DNA of 64,000 nt. Origin: Thalassobacterium maritimum (GTDB taxonomy: Bacteria > Verrucomicrobiota > Verrucomicrobiia > Opitutales > Coraliomargaritaceae). The stretch covers positions 111,660 to 175,659 of the forward strand of contig NZ_JARXHW010000004.1 in NCBI RefSeq assembly GCF_031127805.1, in the 5' to 3' direction. The notes under the pieces were generated by a model that was not told the origin of the DNA, ran no database searches, and saw nothing but the letters and a program-made list of their open reading frames with translations. Positions 34,828 to 44,034 of this stretch are shown one piece after another; positions within the stretch are counted from its first letter, which is position 1; the number at the start of each line of letters is the position of its first letter. The translations under genes were made by a program, and so were the position numbers.

Positions 34828-37584
34828 ATGAATCACTCAACTATCGCGAATCGCTGGAATGCCGATTTGATCGACGAAAACTACGACCTTTGGCGCACGA
34901 GCCCTGAAACCCTCGACGCTGAATGGCGTGCCTTTTTTGAAGGTTTCGAGCTCGCCAGTGAGGAGCTATCCGATCCATCCGCCCCCTCAACCGGCACGGA
35001 CATTGCCAATGTCAGTCCCACACAAGCGGACAGTGATGCCACACGGCAAGCACGCGCGATTGGCCTGATTTACGCGTACCGCTCCATCGGCCACACCATC
35101 GCAGCCTTCAATCCGCTCACGAAGGAAGCTCCCACCAATCCGCGTCTGACTTTAGAGCGGCTCGGTTTTGAAGAGTCCGACTTGGACCGTGTATTCCACA
35201 CGGGCAACTACCTAGGCGGCACAGAGATGACGCTGCGCGAGCTCATTGAACGCTTGGAAAAGACCTATTGTCACACGATCGGGGCGGAGTACATCCATAT
35301 TCAAGAGACGCCGAAGCGCCGCTGGATCCAGGCCCGCATCGAGCCTGAGTGTTTCATCCCCCGCTTCACAAAGGAAGAGAAGCACCGGATCCTGAGTACC
35401 ATCATGCAGGCCGAGGACTTCGAGAACTTTCTGCAGACACGCTATGTCGGTCAGAAGCGATTCTCACTTGAAGGCGGCGAAACATTGATTGCTTGCCTAG
35501 AAAGCGTATTGGAACGCTGCAGCCAAAATGGCGTCGACGAAATCGTCATGGGCATGGCCCACCGCGGCCGTCTCAATGTATTGGCCAATTTCCTGGGCAA
35601 ATCCTTCGACTACATCTTTCGCGAGTTCTCAGAGAACTATGTACCCGACACCATTTACGGCGACGGTGATGTCAAATATCACTTGGGCTTTGAAACCAGT
35701 CGTAAGACAACGGATGGCCATGAGGTCGAGATACGCTTGGCAGCCAACCCCAGCCACTTGGAGGCGGTCAATCCCGTCGTCGAAGGTAAAGCACGTGCGC
35801 GTCAACGCATTCGCGAGGACCTCGATCGCAAGCGTGTATTGCCTATTCTCATTCACGGTGACGCGGCCATCGCAGGTCAAGGCATCGTAGCCGAAGTCTT
35901 TAACTTCTCACAGCTGAAGGGCTACCGCACGGGCGGCACGATTCACTTTGTAATCAACAATCAAATCGGCTTCACCACCGATCCTTCTGAGGCGCGCTCC
36001 AGCCGCTACTGCACTGACGTGGCCAAAATCGTGGAAGCCCCCATCTTCCACGTCAATGGCAACGATCCGCTGGCCGTCGTCGCCGCAGTGGAGGCCGCCT
36101 TCGACTACCGACAGACCTTTGGCTGTGATGTAGTGATCGACATGTATTGCTGGCGCAAGCACGGGCACAACGAATCCGACGAGCCTGCCTTCACTCAGCC
36201 AATCTTATATAAGACGATCTCCGAAATGCCGCTGATTGGGCGTGCCTTTGCCAAGCGCTTAATCGCCAGCGGGGAATTCACCGAAGAAGAGGTCAAGTCT
36301 ATCGAGACGGCTTATAATAAAAAGCTCGAGATCGCCTTCGAGACCGCGAAGGCCAAAGAAGACGAAGCCATCGATCCCTTTGCAGAATCCAATGCAAAGG
36401 AGCAACCACCTTACAACTTCAAGGGCTTCGATACGCGCGTGCCCAAGGAGCAGTTGGAAATGATTGCCGAGCAACTCGCAAGTGTGCCCGAGGGCTTCCA
36501 CGCGAACAAAAAGATCGTGCGACAGCTCAAGACGAAGCTAAAGGCGTTCAAGGAAAACACCGGCATCGACTGGGGCATGGGGGAAGCTTTAGCTTTCGGC
36601 AGCTTACTGATTGAGGGCACCCCCGTTCGACTGAGCGGTCAGGACTGTGAGCGCGGCACCTTTAGTCACCGCCACTCCGTGCTTTACGACAATCAGACAC
36701 GCGAAAAATACGTGCCCCTACTGGACCTACAGGAAGGACAAGCACAGTTCTGCGTGCACAACTCGCTACTATCCGAAGCAGCGGTACTCGGTTTCGACTA
36801 CGGCTATTCGCTGGACTATCCACAAATGCTCTGCATCTGGGAAGCGCAATTCGGCGACTTCGTCAATGGCGCCCAAGTAATCATCGACCAATTCATCACC
36901 TGTAGCGAATCCAAATGGGGCCGCCTGAGTGGCTTGGTCATGCTATTGCCTCACGGCTATGAAGGACAGGGCCCGGAACACTCCTCGGCACGCCTAGAGC
37001 GCTTCCTGCAAGCCTGTGCGGAGAACAATATTCAGGTCTGTAACGTCACCACACCGGCACAATATTTCCACTTGCTTCGTCGACAAATGAAGCGTGAGTT
37101 CAAGAAGCCGTTGATTCTGATGTCACCCAAGAGCCTGCTCCGTCACAAGAGCTGCGTATCACTGGTCGAAAACTTCACTGACAATGAATTTTGGTCTATC
37201 TTGGATGACGAGACCGTCAGCCGTAAGACAGCGAAACGTATCATCTTCTGCTCCGGCAAGGTCTACTACGATCTGACCGCGCACCGCGAGGCCAATGAGA
37301 TCAAGGATACCGCTATCGTCCGGATCGAACAGCTCTACCCGCTCAACACGGATCTGCTACAACGTATCGCAGCCAATTATCCCAAGGCCAAGAGCATCGT
37401 CTGGTGCCAAGAAGAGCCGAAGAATATGGGTGCATGGAGCTTCATCGCACCACGCTTGATGGAAAGCATTGGCACATTGCCCGCATTCGCAGGTCGTAAA
37501 GGTTCCGCCAGCCCCGCGGTGGGCTCCTTGGCGGTGCATCGACACGAACAAAAGAAACTCATTGAGAAAGCCTTCTCGCTCTAA
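34828..37584 (+). CDS. sucA: 2-oxoglutarate dehydrogenase E1 component
   Basis: Thiamine-diphosphate E1 of the TCA-cycle oxoglutarate dehydrogenase complex. The N-terminal E2-binding segment NRWNADLIDENYDLWRTSPE fits a start at ATG 34828, rather than the 11-codon upstream extension. MAHRGRLNVLANF, HGDAAIAGQGIVAE (ThDP/Mg) and RKHGHNESDEPAFTQP mark the active site. The C-terminal HGYEGQGPEHSSARLERFLQ block is intact. At 918 aa it is standard. sucB and lpd follow. Confidence 0.97.
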   Translation: MNHSTIANRWNADLIDENYDLWRTSPETLDAEWRAFFEGFELASEELSDPSAPSTGTDIANVSPTQADSDATRQARAIGLIYAYRSIGHTIAAFNPLTKEAPTNPRLTLERLGFEESDLDRVFHTGNYLGGTEMTLRELIERLEKTYCHTIGAEYIHIQETPKRRWIQARIEPECFIPRFTKEEKHRILSTIMQAEDFENFLQTRYVGQKRFSLEGGETLIACLESVLERCSQNGVDEIVMGMAHRGRLNVLANFLGKSFDYIFREFSENYVPDTIYGDGDVKYHLGFETSRKTTDGHEVEIRLAANPSHLEAVNPVVEGKARARQRIREDLDRKRVLPILIHGDAAIAGQGIVAEVFNFSQLKGYRTGGTIHFVINNQIGFTTDPSEARSSRYCTDVAKIVEAPIFHVNGNDPLAVVAAVEAAFDYRQTFGCDVVIDMYCWRKHGHNESDEPAFTQPILYKTISEMPLIGRAFAKRLIASGEFTEEEVKSIETAYNKKLEIAFETAKAKEDEAIDPFAESNAKEQPPYNFKGFDTRVPKEQLEMIAEQLASVPEGFHANKKIVRQLKTKLKAFKENTGIDWGMGEALAFGSLLIEGTPVRLSGQDCERGTFSHRHSVLYDNQTREKYVPLLDLQEGQAQFCVHNSLLSEAAVLGFDYGYSLDYPQMLCIWEAQFGDFVNGAQVIIDQFITCSESKWGRLSGLVMLLPHGYEGQGPEHSSARLERFLQACAENNIQVCNVTTPAQYFHLLRRQMKREFKKPLILMSPKSLLRHKSCVSLVENFTDNEFWSILDDETVSRKTAKRIIFCSGKVYYDLTAHREANEIKDTAIVRIEQLYPLNTDLLQRIAANYPKAKSIVWCQEEPKNMGAWSFIAPRLMESIGTLPAFAGRKGSASPAVGSLAVHRHEQKKLIEKAFSL

Positions 37585-37605
37585 GCTCTAAGATCTAAGC
37601 TCTAA
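37578..37605. repeat. Four tandem 7-bp units at the sucA stop
   Basis: gctctaa, gctctaa, gatctaa, gctctaa. The first unit contains the sucA stop codon. A taaattctaaattta-type word follows before the sucB ATG. Confidence 0.8.
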
Positions 37606-37654
37606 AAATTGGAGCGTGCGACGCTCCCCAATTCCAAATTCTAAATTTAATATC

Positions 37655-38917
37655 ATGGCTACCGAAGTAAAAATCCCCGCAATGGGCGAATCAATCAGTT
37701 CAGGCATCTTAGCTGCATGGCATGTAAAAGATGGCGACTTTGTCGAAAAAGACCAAGTTCTCTACGAACTGGAAACCGACAAAATCACCTCCGAGGGCAG
37801 CGCCGAGGTCTCGGGTGTGATCTCGCTCAAAGCCGAAGTTGAGGACGAAGTCGATATCGGGCAAGTGGTGGCCACAATTGATGAGAGCGCCTCGGGCTCG
37901 AGCAGCGCAGCTGACAAGCAAAGCTCAGCCGACACTGCCAGTGCTGAAACAAGCAGCGAAGCCAGCGCCGAGCCAGCCGCTGCAGCCGCCACAGCAGCGG
38001 AGACTTCCTCGGAGGCAAAACCACTCTCCCCCGCCGCTCGTAAGGCAGCTGAGGAAACTGGCGTCGATACATCTAAAATCTCTGGTTCTGGCAAAGACGG
38101 CCGTGTGACCAAGAGCGACATTCTCGAAGCGGCCAAGGCACCCGCGCCCGCCGCAAGCCCAGCCCCTGCCCCGGCGTCTGCTCCTAAAGCTAGCAGCGCC
38201 CCCGCACCCGCTGGCGAACGCAAGGAAACACGTAAGAAAATGTCGCCCCTGCGCCGTAAGATTGCTCAACGCCTAGTGGCAGCGACGCAAGAGGCCGCAA
38301 TGCTAACGACGTTCAACGAAGTCGACATGAGCGCGGTCATGAAACTGCGCAAGCAGCATCAGGAAAAGTTCGTCGAACGCCACGGCTTGAAGCTCGGCTT
38401 CATGTCCTTCTTCACTAAGGCTGTGACACACGCCTTACAAGCCGTGCCAGAGGTCAATGCTCGCATCGAAGGCAACGAAGTCGTCACACAGCACTATTAC
38501 GATATCGGCGTTGCGGTCGGCACCGACAAGGGGCTCATGGTGCCCGTGTTACGTGATTGCGATAAAAAGGGTTTTGCGGAAATCGAAGGCGATATCATGG
38601 ACTACGCCAAGGCAGCACGCGCAGGAAAAATCCAAATGAGCGACCTTGAAGGCGGTGTCTTTACCATCTCCAATGGCGGCATCTACGGATCCATGCTCAG
38701 CACTCCGATCGTCAATCACCCGCAACCCGCCATCCTCGGCTTGCATAACATCACTGAGCGCGCAGTCGTGATCAATGGTGAGATCGTAGCACGCCCCATG
38801 ATGTATCTCGCACTGAGCTACGATCACCGCCTAATTGATGGCAAAGAAGCCGTGACTTTCTTGGTCAAAGTCAAAGAAGCAATCGAAGATCCTGCGCGCC
38901 TGCTCTTTGGCATCTAG
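37655..38917 (+). CDS. sucB: Dihydrolipoamide succinyltransferase (E2 of OGDH)
   Basis: The start at ATG 37655 gives MATEVKIPAMGESISSGIL. The lipoyl domain (1-78) has the lipoyl-lysine in ELETDKITSE. A long Ala/Ser/Pro/Glu-rich hinge follows, then the E3/E1-binding domain (LSPAARKAAEETGVD, about 120-155) and the catalytic core ending with the active-site His in LSYDHRLIDGKEAV. Transfers succinyl to CoA. It lies between sucA and lpd, so the whole complex is encoded here. Confidence 0.96.
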   Translation: MATEVKIPAMGESISSGILAAWHVKDGDFVEKDQVLYELETDKITSEGSAEVSGVISLKAEVEDEVDIGQVVATIDESASGSSSAADKQSSADTASAETSSEASAEPAAAAATAAETSSEAKPLSPAARKAAEETGVDTSKISGSGKDGRVTKSDILEAAKAPAPAASPAPAPASAPKASSAPAPAGERKETRKKMSPLRRKIAQRLVAATQEAAMLTTFNEVDMSAVMKLRKQHQEKFVERHGLKLGFMSFFTKAVTHALQAVPEVNARIEGNEVVTQHYYDIGVAVGTDKGLMVPVLRDCDKKGFAEIEGDIMDYAKAARAGKIQMSDLEGGVFTISNGGIYGSMLSTPIVNHPQPAILGLHNITERAVVINGEIVARPMMYLALSYDHRLIDGKEAVTFLVKVKEAIEDPARLLFGI

Positions 38918-39016
38918 TCGAGCGAGCGGTTACTCCGTTCACCCGTTGTCAGTTATTTAGTTCTAACATAATTAAACCGAAAACCAGCAAACAGAAAACT
39001 GGTTAACTCTCTCCTC

Positions 39017-40423
39017 ATGTCTTCAGAAAATACATTCGACCTCATCGTCATTGGTTCCGGCCCTGGGGGCTATGTCGCTGCAATTCGCGGCGCACAGCTC
39101 GGCCTCAAAACTGCGATCATTGAAAAAGATAAGACGCTTGGCGGCACCTGCCTGAATGTAGGCTGTATCCCAAGCAAGGCACTGCTCCACTCGACCGAAA
39201 TGTATCATTTCGCCGGACATGGCGCAGCGGAGCATGGGATCGACCTGACGAATCTCTCGATCAGCATCGAGCAGTTGATGGCGAAGAAAGACAAGACAGT
39301 CGCCCAATTGTGCAATGGCGTGCAGTTCTTGATGAAGTCCAACAAAATCAAAGTGTTTAACGGCTTCGGCATGTTGGCGGGCGAAAATAAAGTGCGTGTG
39401 AAGGGCGCCAAAGATGAGACGGAGCTAAGCGGCAAGCACATCCTGATCGCAACTGGTTCTTCCACGATTGAGCTGCCCTTCTTGAAGTTTGATGGCGAGA
39501 CCGTAGTCAGCAGCGACCAAGCGATTGCATTCGACAAGGTGCCTGAAAAACTGGCAGTCGTCGGCGCCGGCGCCATCGGCCTGGAATTGGGCTCTGTTTG
39601 GGCACGCCTCGGCTCTAAGGTCGAAGTCATCGAGTTCCTACCGAACATTGCGCCCACCTTCGACAAAGACGTCTCCAAAATGGCTGAGCGCCTGTTCAAG
39701 AAGCAAGGCCTGAACTTTAATCTAAACACCAAGGTCACTGGCCTCAAAAAATCGAAGGGCAAGAACATCCTGACCGCCGAAAAAGACGGTAAAGCGGTTG
39801 AGTTTGAAGCTGACAAGGTGTTGGTCGCAGTGGGCCGCAAGCCCTACACCGATCGCCTCGGACTCGAAACTGTCGGCATTGAAACCGATGAGAAAGGCCG
39901 CATTCCTGTCGGTGAACATTTCAAAACTTCAGTCGATGGCATCTATGCGATCGGCGACGTCATTCCAGGCCCGATGCTCGCACACAAGGCCGAAGAAGAA
40001 GCAGTCGCTTGCGTCGAACGCATCGCAGGCCAAGCAGGACACGTCAATTACGAGGTCATCCCCAATGTAATCTACACCGAACCTGAACTCGCAAGTGTCG
40101 GCCTGACGGAAGCGGCGGCCAAAGAGAAAGGTGTGGAGTTCAACTCTGGAAAGTTCAACTTCGCTGGCAACGGTCGAGCCATCGCCAGCGACGGCACAGA
40201 CGGCTTCGTAAAAGTAACTGCTTGTAAAAAGACAGATCGGATTCTAGGTGTTCAAATCATCGGTAAAGGCGCCTCTGAGCTGATCGCCGCCGCAGTCACT
40301 CACATGGAATACGGAGGCAGCGCCGAAGACCTCGGCCGCACAATTCACGCTCACCCAACCATGAGTGAAGCGCTGAAAGAAGCTGGCCTCGCTGTGGGCG
40401 GCAACGCAATCCACAGCGCGTAA
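39017..40423 (+). CDS. lpd: Dihydrolipoyl dehydrogenase (E3)
   Basis: FAD-dependent disulfide reductase that reoxidises the lipoyl group. N-terminal GSGPGGYVAAIRGAQLG, redox disulfide in GGTCLNVGCIPSKALL, NAD-binding GAGAIGLELGSVWARLG and the C-terminal catalytic His in IHAHPTMSEALKEA. The 468-aa length is standard. Third gene of the OGDH operon, 99 nt after sucB. Confidence 0.97.
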   Translation: MSSENTFDLIVIGSGPGGYVAAIRGAQLGLKTAIIEKDKTLGGTCLNVGCIPSKALLHSTEMYHFAGHGAAEHGIDLTNLSISIEQLMAKKDKTVAQLCNGVQFLMKSNKIKVFNGFGMLAGENKVRVKGAKDETELSGKHILIATGSSTIELPFLKFDGETVVSSDQAIAFDKVPEKLAVVGAGAIGLELGSVWARLGSKVEVIEFLPNIAPTFDKDVSKMAERLFKKQGLNFNLNTKVTGLKKSKGKNILTAEKDGKAVEFEADKVLVAVGRKPYTDRLGLETVGIETDEKGRIPVGEHFKTSVDGIYAIGDVIPGPMLAHKAEEEAVACVERIAGQAGHVNYEVIPNVIYTEPELASVGLTEAAAKEKGVEFNSGKFNFAGNGRAIASDGTDGFVKVTACKKTDRILGVQIIGKGASELIAAAVTHMEYGGSAEDLGRTIHAHPTMSEALKEAGLAVGGNAIHSA

Positions 40424-40492
40424 GTAACCCTTAATTCTGCTGCCTGCAGCGATTGCATGCAGCGGCGCAGCCCCCTCTTCAAATATATTTTT

Positions 40493-40544
40493 CTAGCTTC
40501 AAAGCTACTGTGCTCGCTCGCGAGCGCCGTAGCTTTGAAGCTAG
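40493..40544. repeat. Long perfect inverted repeat between lpd and the ecotin gene
   Basis: 16-bp perfect arms ctagcttcaaagctac/gtagctttgaagctag around a 20-nt GC-rich loop that is itself self-complementary (gctcgcgagc). The right arm includes the ecotin stop codon (40541-40543). No T-run lies on either side, so it is not a plain terminator. Confidence 0.85.
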
Positions 40545-41071
40545 CCTTGCGGGGCAACTCGCAATTCCGCGGCACTCCAGACTTGGTATTTAACCTCGAA
40601 GCCCTCAGGCACGATGACCACGACGGGCACTTGGCTATTGTAAGGAATCGGTTCTAATGGGGCACTGACTTCAACAAAGCGCTCCACCTCCGGAGCTGCG
40701 GGGTTGACTGCCATCAGGGTGCCTGCCATGTGGCCCTCTGACTCCAGCTGGTAATACGTGTACCCCCAGCCTTCCACTGTAAGCGCTTCCAGTGTGCCCA
40801 ACAGTCTGTAATTGTTGACTGAATCCGTGTGCACAGTCTTCCCGATCACCAGTGTCACAAAGTGCGCCGCCTCATCATCCAAGGCAGGCAAGCGGATAAC
40901 ATGACGCTGATAGCCTGGGTCCGCCAAGGGGAAAGCCTCCAGATCCTCGTCAAACGCGGCGACTTCCTTCGACGTGACTCGTACTGCAGCATCCCCCACA
41001 GCACGCGTGCTAGCGCAGCCCGCAGCGAAGATGATTAGTAGTAAAAGATGAATACGTATCAATAGCTTCAT
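40541..41071 (-). CDS. Ecotin-like serine protease inhibitor, predicted lipoprotein
   Basis: The start at ATG 41071 gives a lipoprotein signal MKLLIRIHLLLLIIFAAGCAS (lipobox AAGC). The mature part matches ecotin: RHVIRLPALDDEA, TVEGWGYTYY (ecotin LEGWGYDYY), YNSQVPVVVIVPEG and VKYQVWSAAE (ecotin VKYRVWKAEE). The reactive loop reads HMAGTLMAVNP, so P1 is Leu where E. coli has Met. The two cysteines that form the loop disulfide in E. coli ecotin are Ser/Val here. A membrane-anchored inhibitor of exogenous trypsin-like proteases is the likely role. Confidence 0.8.
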   Translation of the reverse strand: MKLLIRIHLLLLIIFAAGCASTRAVGDAAVRVTSKEVAAFDEDLEAFPLADPGYQRHVIRLPALDDEAAHFVTLVIGKTVHTDSVNNYRLLGTLEALTVEGWGYTYYQLESEGHMAGTLMAVNPAAPEVERFVEVSAPLEPIPYNSQVPVVVIVPEGFEVKYQVWSAAELRVAPQG

Positions 41072-41128
41072 AGAGAGTAAGGAAGTACAGTGTAATACAG
41101 TCAGCAGAGCAAGCTGCCCACAAAGCAA

Positions 41129-42193
41129 CTAGATCCAGTCCTCGCCTTTAGACTTCAAAGCTCGGGCTAACTCGCGCGCGAAGAAAGGTCCGCGGTAGAC
41201 CCAACCCGTGTATATCTGGACCATTGAAGCACCCGCATCTATTTTTTCGCCTGCAGCTTCAACCGAGTCGATGCCCCCCACGCCGATGATCGGCAGTTTG
41301 CCTTCCGTCGACTTATAGATATAGTTGATGACCTCATTTGAATGGCGGCGGATAAATTCACCTCCACTCAGGCCTCCCGTTTCTTTACTCTTGAAGCCTT
41401 CGGGGCGCTGAATCGTGGTATTGGTCGCGATAATCCCATCGTAGTTCAACTCCAACAATACGCCCACAATCTCGTCGATTTCATGAAACGTAAGATCGGG
41501 AGCAATCTTAAGTAGCAAAGGATGTGGATCACGCCCCAGCTTCTTTGCATGCGCCAGATTTTCATGACGAATTGTCTGCAGTAATTCACGCAGATAGGTC
41601 GCGCCTTGTAGATCACGCAAGCCCGCAGTATTGGGGCTGCTGATATTAATAGTAAAGTAGTCCGCCTGATCCGCTAAAGTCCGAAAGCTAGACACATAGT
41701 CCTCGACCGCTTGATCCAGCGGGGTGGTCTTAGCCTTACCGATATTGACTCCGACAGGAATGCCGCGCTTGCCCTTCGGATAATTCTTCGAAAGCGCCTG
41801 TAGCATGACCTCCGCACCCTTATTATTAAAGCCCATGCGGTTGATCAACGAATGCTGCTCCGGATAGCGAAATAGTCTCGGGCGAGGGTTGCCAGGCTGC
41901 CCCTCGGGGGTGACCGTGCCCACCTCCGCATGACCAAAGCCCAAGGCTTCGATCGCACGCGGAAACTCGCCGTCTTTATCCATACCAGCAGCGAGGCCCA
42001 CACGATTTGGAAACTCCAAACCAAACAGTTTCACCGGCTTATCTTCGCACACCTGATTATAACGGCGCACCAAATTACACAATGTCGGCAAAGCCCCCAT
42101 TGTCATTAATGCGGTGCGACCGCGATCATGTGCTTGCTCTGGCTCCATCTTAAATAAAGCCGGGCGCACTAAGTTTTCGTAAATAAATCCCAT
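41129..42193 (-). CDS. pyrD: Dihydroorotate dehydrogenase (quinone), class 2
   Basis: Fourth step of pyrimidine synthesis, coupled to the quinone pool. The N-terminal amphipathic membrane helix region (FIYENLVRPALFKMEPEQAHD) marks class 2. GLAAGMDKDGEFP, NRMGFNNKGAEVM, TINISSPNTAGLRDLQ (catalytic Ser loop) and GVGGIDSVEAAGEKIDAGAS bind FMN and substrate. At 354 aa it is normal. The ecotin gene lies 57 nt downstream in the same direction. Confidence 0.96.
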   Translation of the reverse strand: MGFIYENLVRPALFKMEPEQAHDRGRTALMTMGALPTLCNLVRRYNQVCEDKPVKLFGLEFPNRVGLAAGMDKDGEFPRAIEALGFGHAEVGTVTPEGQPGNPRPRLFRYPEQHSLINRMGFNNKGAEVMLQALSKNYPKGKRGIPVGVNIGKAKTTPLDQAVEDYVSSFRTLADQADYFTINISSPNTAGLRDLQGATYLRELLQTIRHENLAHAKKLGRDPHPLLLKIAPDLTFHEIDEIVGVLLELNYDGIIATNTTIQRPEGFKSKETGGLSGGEFIRRHSNEVINYIYKSTEGKLPIIGVGGIDSVEAAGEKIDAGASMVQIYTGWVYRGPFFARELARALKSKGEDWI

Positions 42194-42385
42194 AACGGTC
42201 TCTCTTATGCAGAATCTGAGAACGTAACACTCACTTTACGCAAAACAATGAAAAAGAAACATTGAAAAAAATTCTGACAAAGCACTTTACAATAGCGAAA
42301 ACGAGTCTTTAACCCCTTGTATGGATTGCTACTGAACTCACTGTAGCCCCATCTCTAAGAAATACACAAAGCGTCTCCTAACCGT

Positions 42386-43135
42386 ATGTCGAAACCTACT
42401 ACTAAACTCACCTGGTGCAAAGCCCGCTTGGGCGAAGATATGAACTGGTGGATCAGCGAAATCAGCGATCCAGTACACTGGGATGTCGATGGCCTCGGAA
42501 TGATCGATCCTCGCCAATTCCAGCACATCATTGACCTGCTTGAACCACTGAGCGATTACGGCCTACAAAACGAATTGGTCGACGATGCCTTTTACTCATT
42601 CGGCATCGACAGCGTGGACGAAGATAAGACGGTCTTGCTCAAGCGCGTGCAAGACAGCATCCTGGAGAGCGAAGACCCGCTCTTTGCCCTACCCGACGTA
42701 TTAGACGAGGAAAAGGGCCCCTACGCAGACCTGCTGGACCATATCACCAAGCTGCGCGTCAAGATGCTCAACGACTTGATCGACTTTTCCCAAAACTTGA
42801 CTGTGGAAGAACTCGAAGAAGAGATTCGCGAAGCACAAAACGCCGACTTCATGGAAGGCCGCGCTTCGCACTTCTTTAATGAGCTCACAGCCATCCTCGA
42901 ATATGTGCCCGACGGCTTTGAACTCGACGACGATGAAGATGCCAAGCCTAAGAGCGAAGACGAGGAACTTGAAAAAGACCTCGCCGACGTGGAGGCAGGC
43001 ACCGAAGTCGATGAAAAGATCGAAGAAGACGACACCATGAAATGGGACGAAGAGGAGGAAGAAGAGGAAGAAGACTACGAAGAAACCACTGCTCCGCCCG
43101 ACGAAAATATCGACGACGAAGACGAGAAGCGCTAA
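42386..43135 (+). CDS. Hypothetical protein with very acidic C-terminal tail
   Basis: Not recognised. The first 170 residues look folded and helical (DMNWWISEISDPVHWDVDG, LLDHITKLRVKMLNDLIDFSQNLTVEELEEEI). The last 75 residues are almost only Glu/Asp/Lys with a run of eight Glu, ending in DDEDEKR. No signal peptide. Such tails occur on histone-/nucleic-acid-mimic and chaperone proteins, but no function can be claimed. It has its own strong terminator. Confidence 0.75.
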   Translation: MSKPTTKLTWCKARLGEDMNWWISEISDPVHWDVDGLGMIDPRQFQHIIDLLEPLSDYGLQNELVDDAFYSFGIDSVDEDKTVLLKRVQDSILESEDPLFALPDVLDEEKGPYADLLDHITKLRVKMLNDLIDFSQNLTVEELEEEIREAQNADFMEGRASHFFNELTAILEYVPDGFELDDDEDAKPKSEDEELEKDLADVEAGTEVDEKIEEDDTMKWDEEEEEEEEDYEETTAPPDENIDDEDEKR

Positions 43136-43199
43136 TTACTCGATCATCGCTCGACTATCGCTGAGCGCTTCTTGCAGCCCTCCCACAACATTCTGGAAC

Positions 43200-43234
43200 A
43201 AAAGCCTCGCCCATTGGGTCGAGGCTTTTTTTTT
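43200..43234 (+). terminator. Terminator after the acidic protein gene
   Basis: Stem aaagcctcg/cgaggcttt with an inner ccc/ggg, then about nine T. Confidence 0.9.
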
Positions 43235-43280
43235 GTGAAGAAAACAAGCAGAAATCGACTCGAAGCCATCGACCACAGAC

Positions 43281-43313
43281 AAAAAAAAAGCATCCTCCCG
43301 ATTGGAGAATGCC
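43281..43313 (-). terminator. Terminator of the PEP-CTERM-like gene
   Basis: On the minus strand: gcattctcc, 5-nt loop, ggaggatgc (9 pairs with one G-T), then nine T. Confidence 0.85.
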
Positions 43314-43389
43314 TTTTCTAAATTGATTTGCCTGCAGTAGTCAAAGTGGCTGCGCATCAGACGCGCAGCAACGAACGCGCAACAACGAA

Positions 43390-44034
43390 CTAGCAGCTCG
43401 ACTTAGCAGACACCGTGGCCTTTCTGCGCTTAACCCAATATAAACCAGCACTCCCCATCAACATGGATGCAGCCACCCCCGGCAGCGGTTGACCACTCGC
43501 TGGCTGAGTACCGCTCACACGAAACGCAAACTCAACCTTACTTTTGCCCTTATAGCCGTATTTACCTCCAAAGGTAAAGGCATCCTCGACACCCTTTTTA
43601 CCTTCTTCGTAACCGATATAATTGTTCTTATTCTTAGAAATATCTGTGGTATTCCCGCGAGCGTCTGTCACGTAGAAAAGCAGACTGTCACCTTGCGAGA
43701 ACTCACCAATGTCGATAAAGAAAGAGCCATTTTCCCAATCGCCGGAAATCTCGATATCTTGACTCGAGACCTGCCCCTTAGAGTCAGTGGACTTAACTGT
43801 CAGCGTCTTCCACTCAGAGATGTCGCCGCCATCCGTTCCGCAATGATCCTGACTGTTGACAAACTCAAGGGTCAGACTGCCATCAGTCGCCGCGGTCAGC
43901 GCCTCGGACTTACCTTTTTTGTCGTAGCTTACATATTCGCTATCAACATAATCCCCATATTGATAGGTTGCCATCAGCGATGATGCACAGAGCGATAAGC
44001 TCAGTAAGGCGAATGTGAGTGTTTTCTTGATCAT
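43390..44034 (-). CDS. Exported protein with PEP-CTERM-like sorting signal
   Basis: Signal peptide (FALLSLSLCASSLMA), then a beta-rich domain of about 150 residues with many Gly/Asp/Ser (SGDWENGSFFIDIGEFSQGDSL). The C-terminus has PLPG, a hydrophobic helix (VAASMLMGSAGLYWV) and a basic cluster KRRK. This tripartite layout is that of exosortase-processed PEP-CTERM proteins, with PLPG in place of PEP. It is unusual in having a further nine residues (ATVSAKSSC) after the basic cluster. Function of the ectodomain is unknown; it is probably surface-anchored or matrix-linked. Confidence 0.72.
   Translation of the reverse strand: MIKKTLTFALLSLSLCASSLMATYQYGDYVDSEYVSYDKKGKSEALTAATDGSLTLEFVNSQDHCGTDGGDISEWKTLTVKSTDSKGQVSSQDIEISGDWENGSFFIDIGEFSQGDSLLFYVTDARGNTTDISKNKNNYIGYEEGKKGVEDAFTFGGKYGYKGKSKVEFAFRVSGTQPASGQPLPGVAASMLMGSAGLYWVKRRKATVSAKSSC

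Noticed and set aside
39205..39840. 211-codon antisense frame inside lpd
   Set aside because: lpd is clearly the coding strand; the antisense product has no recognisable features.
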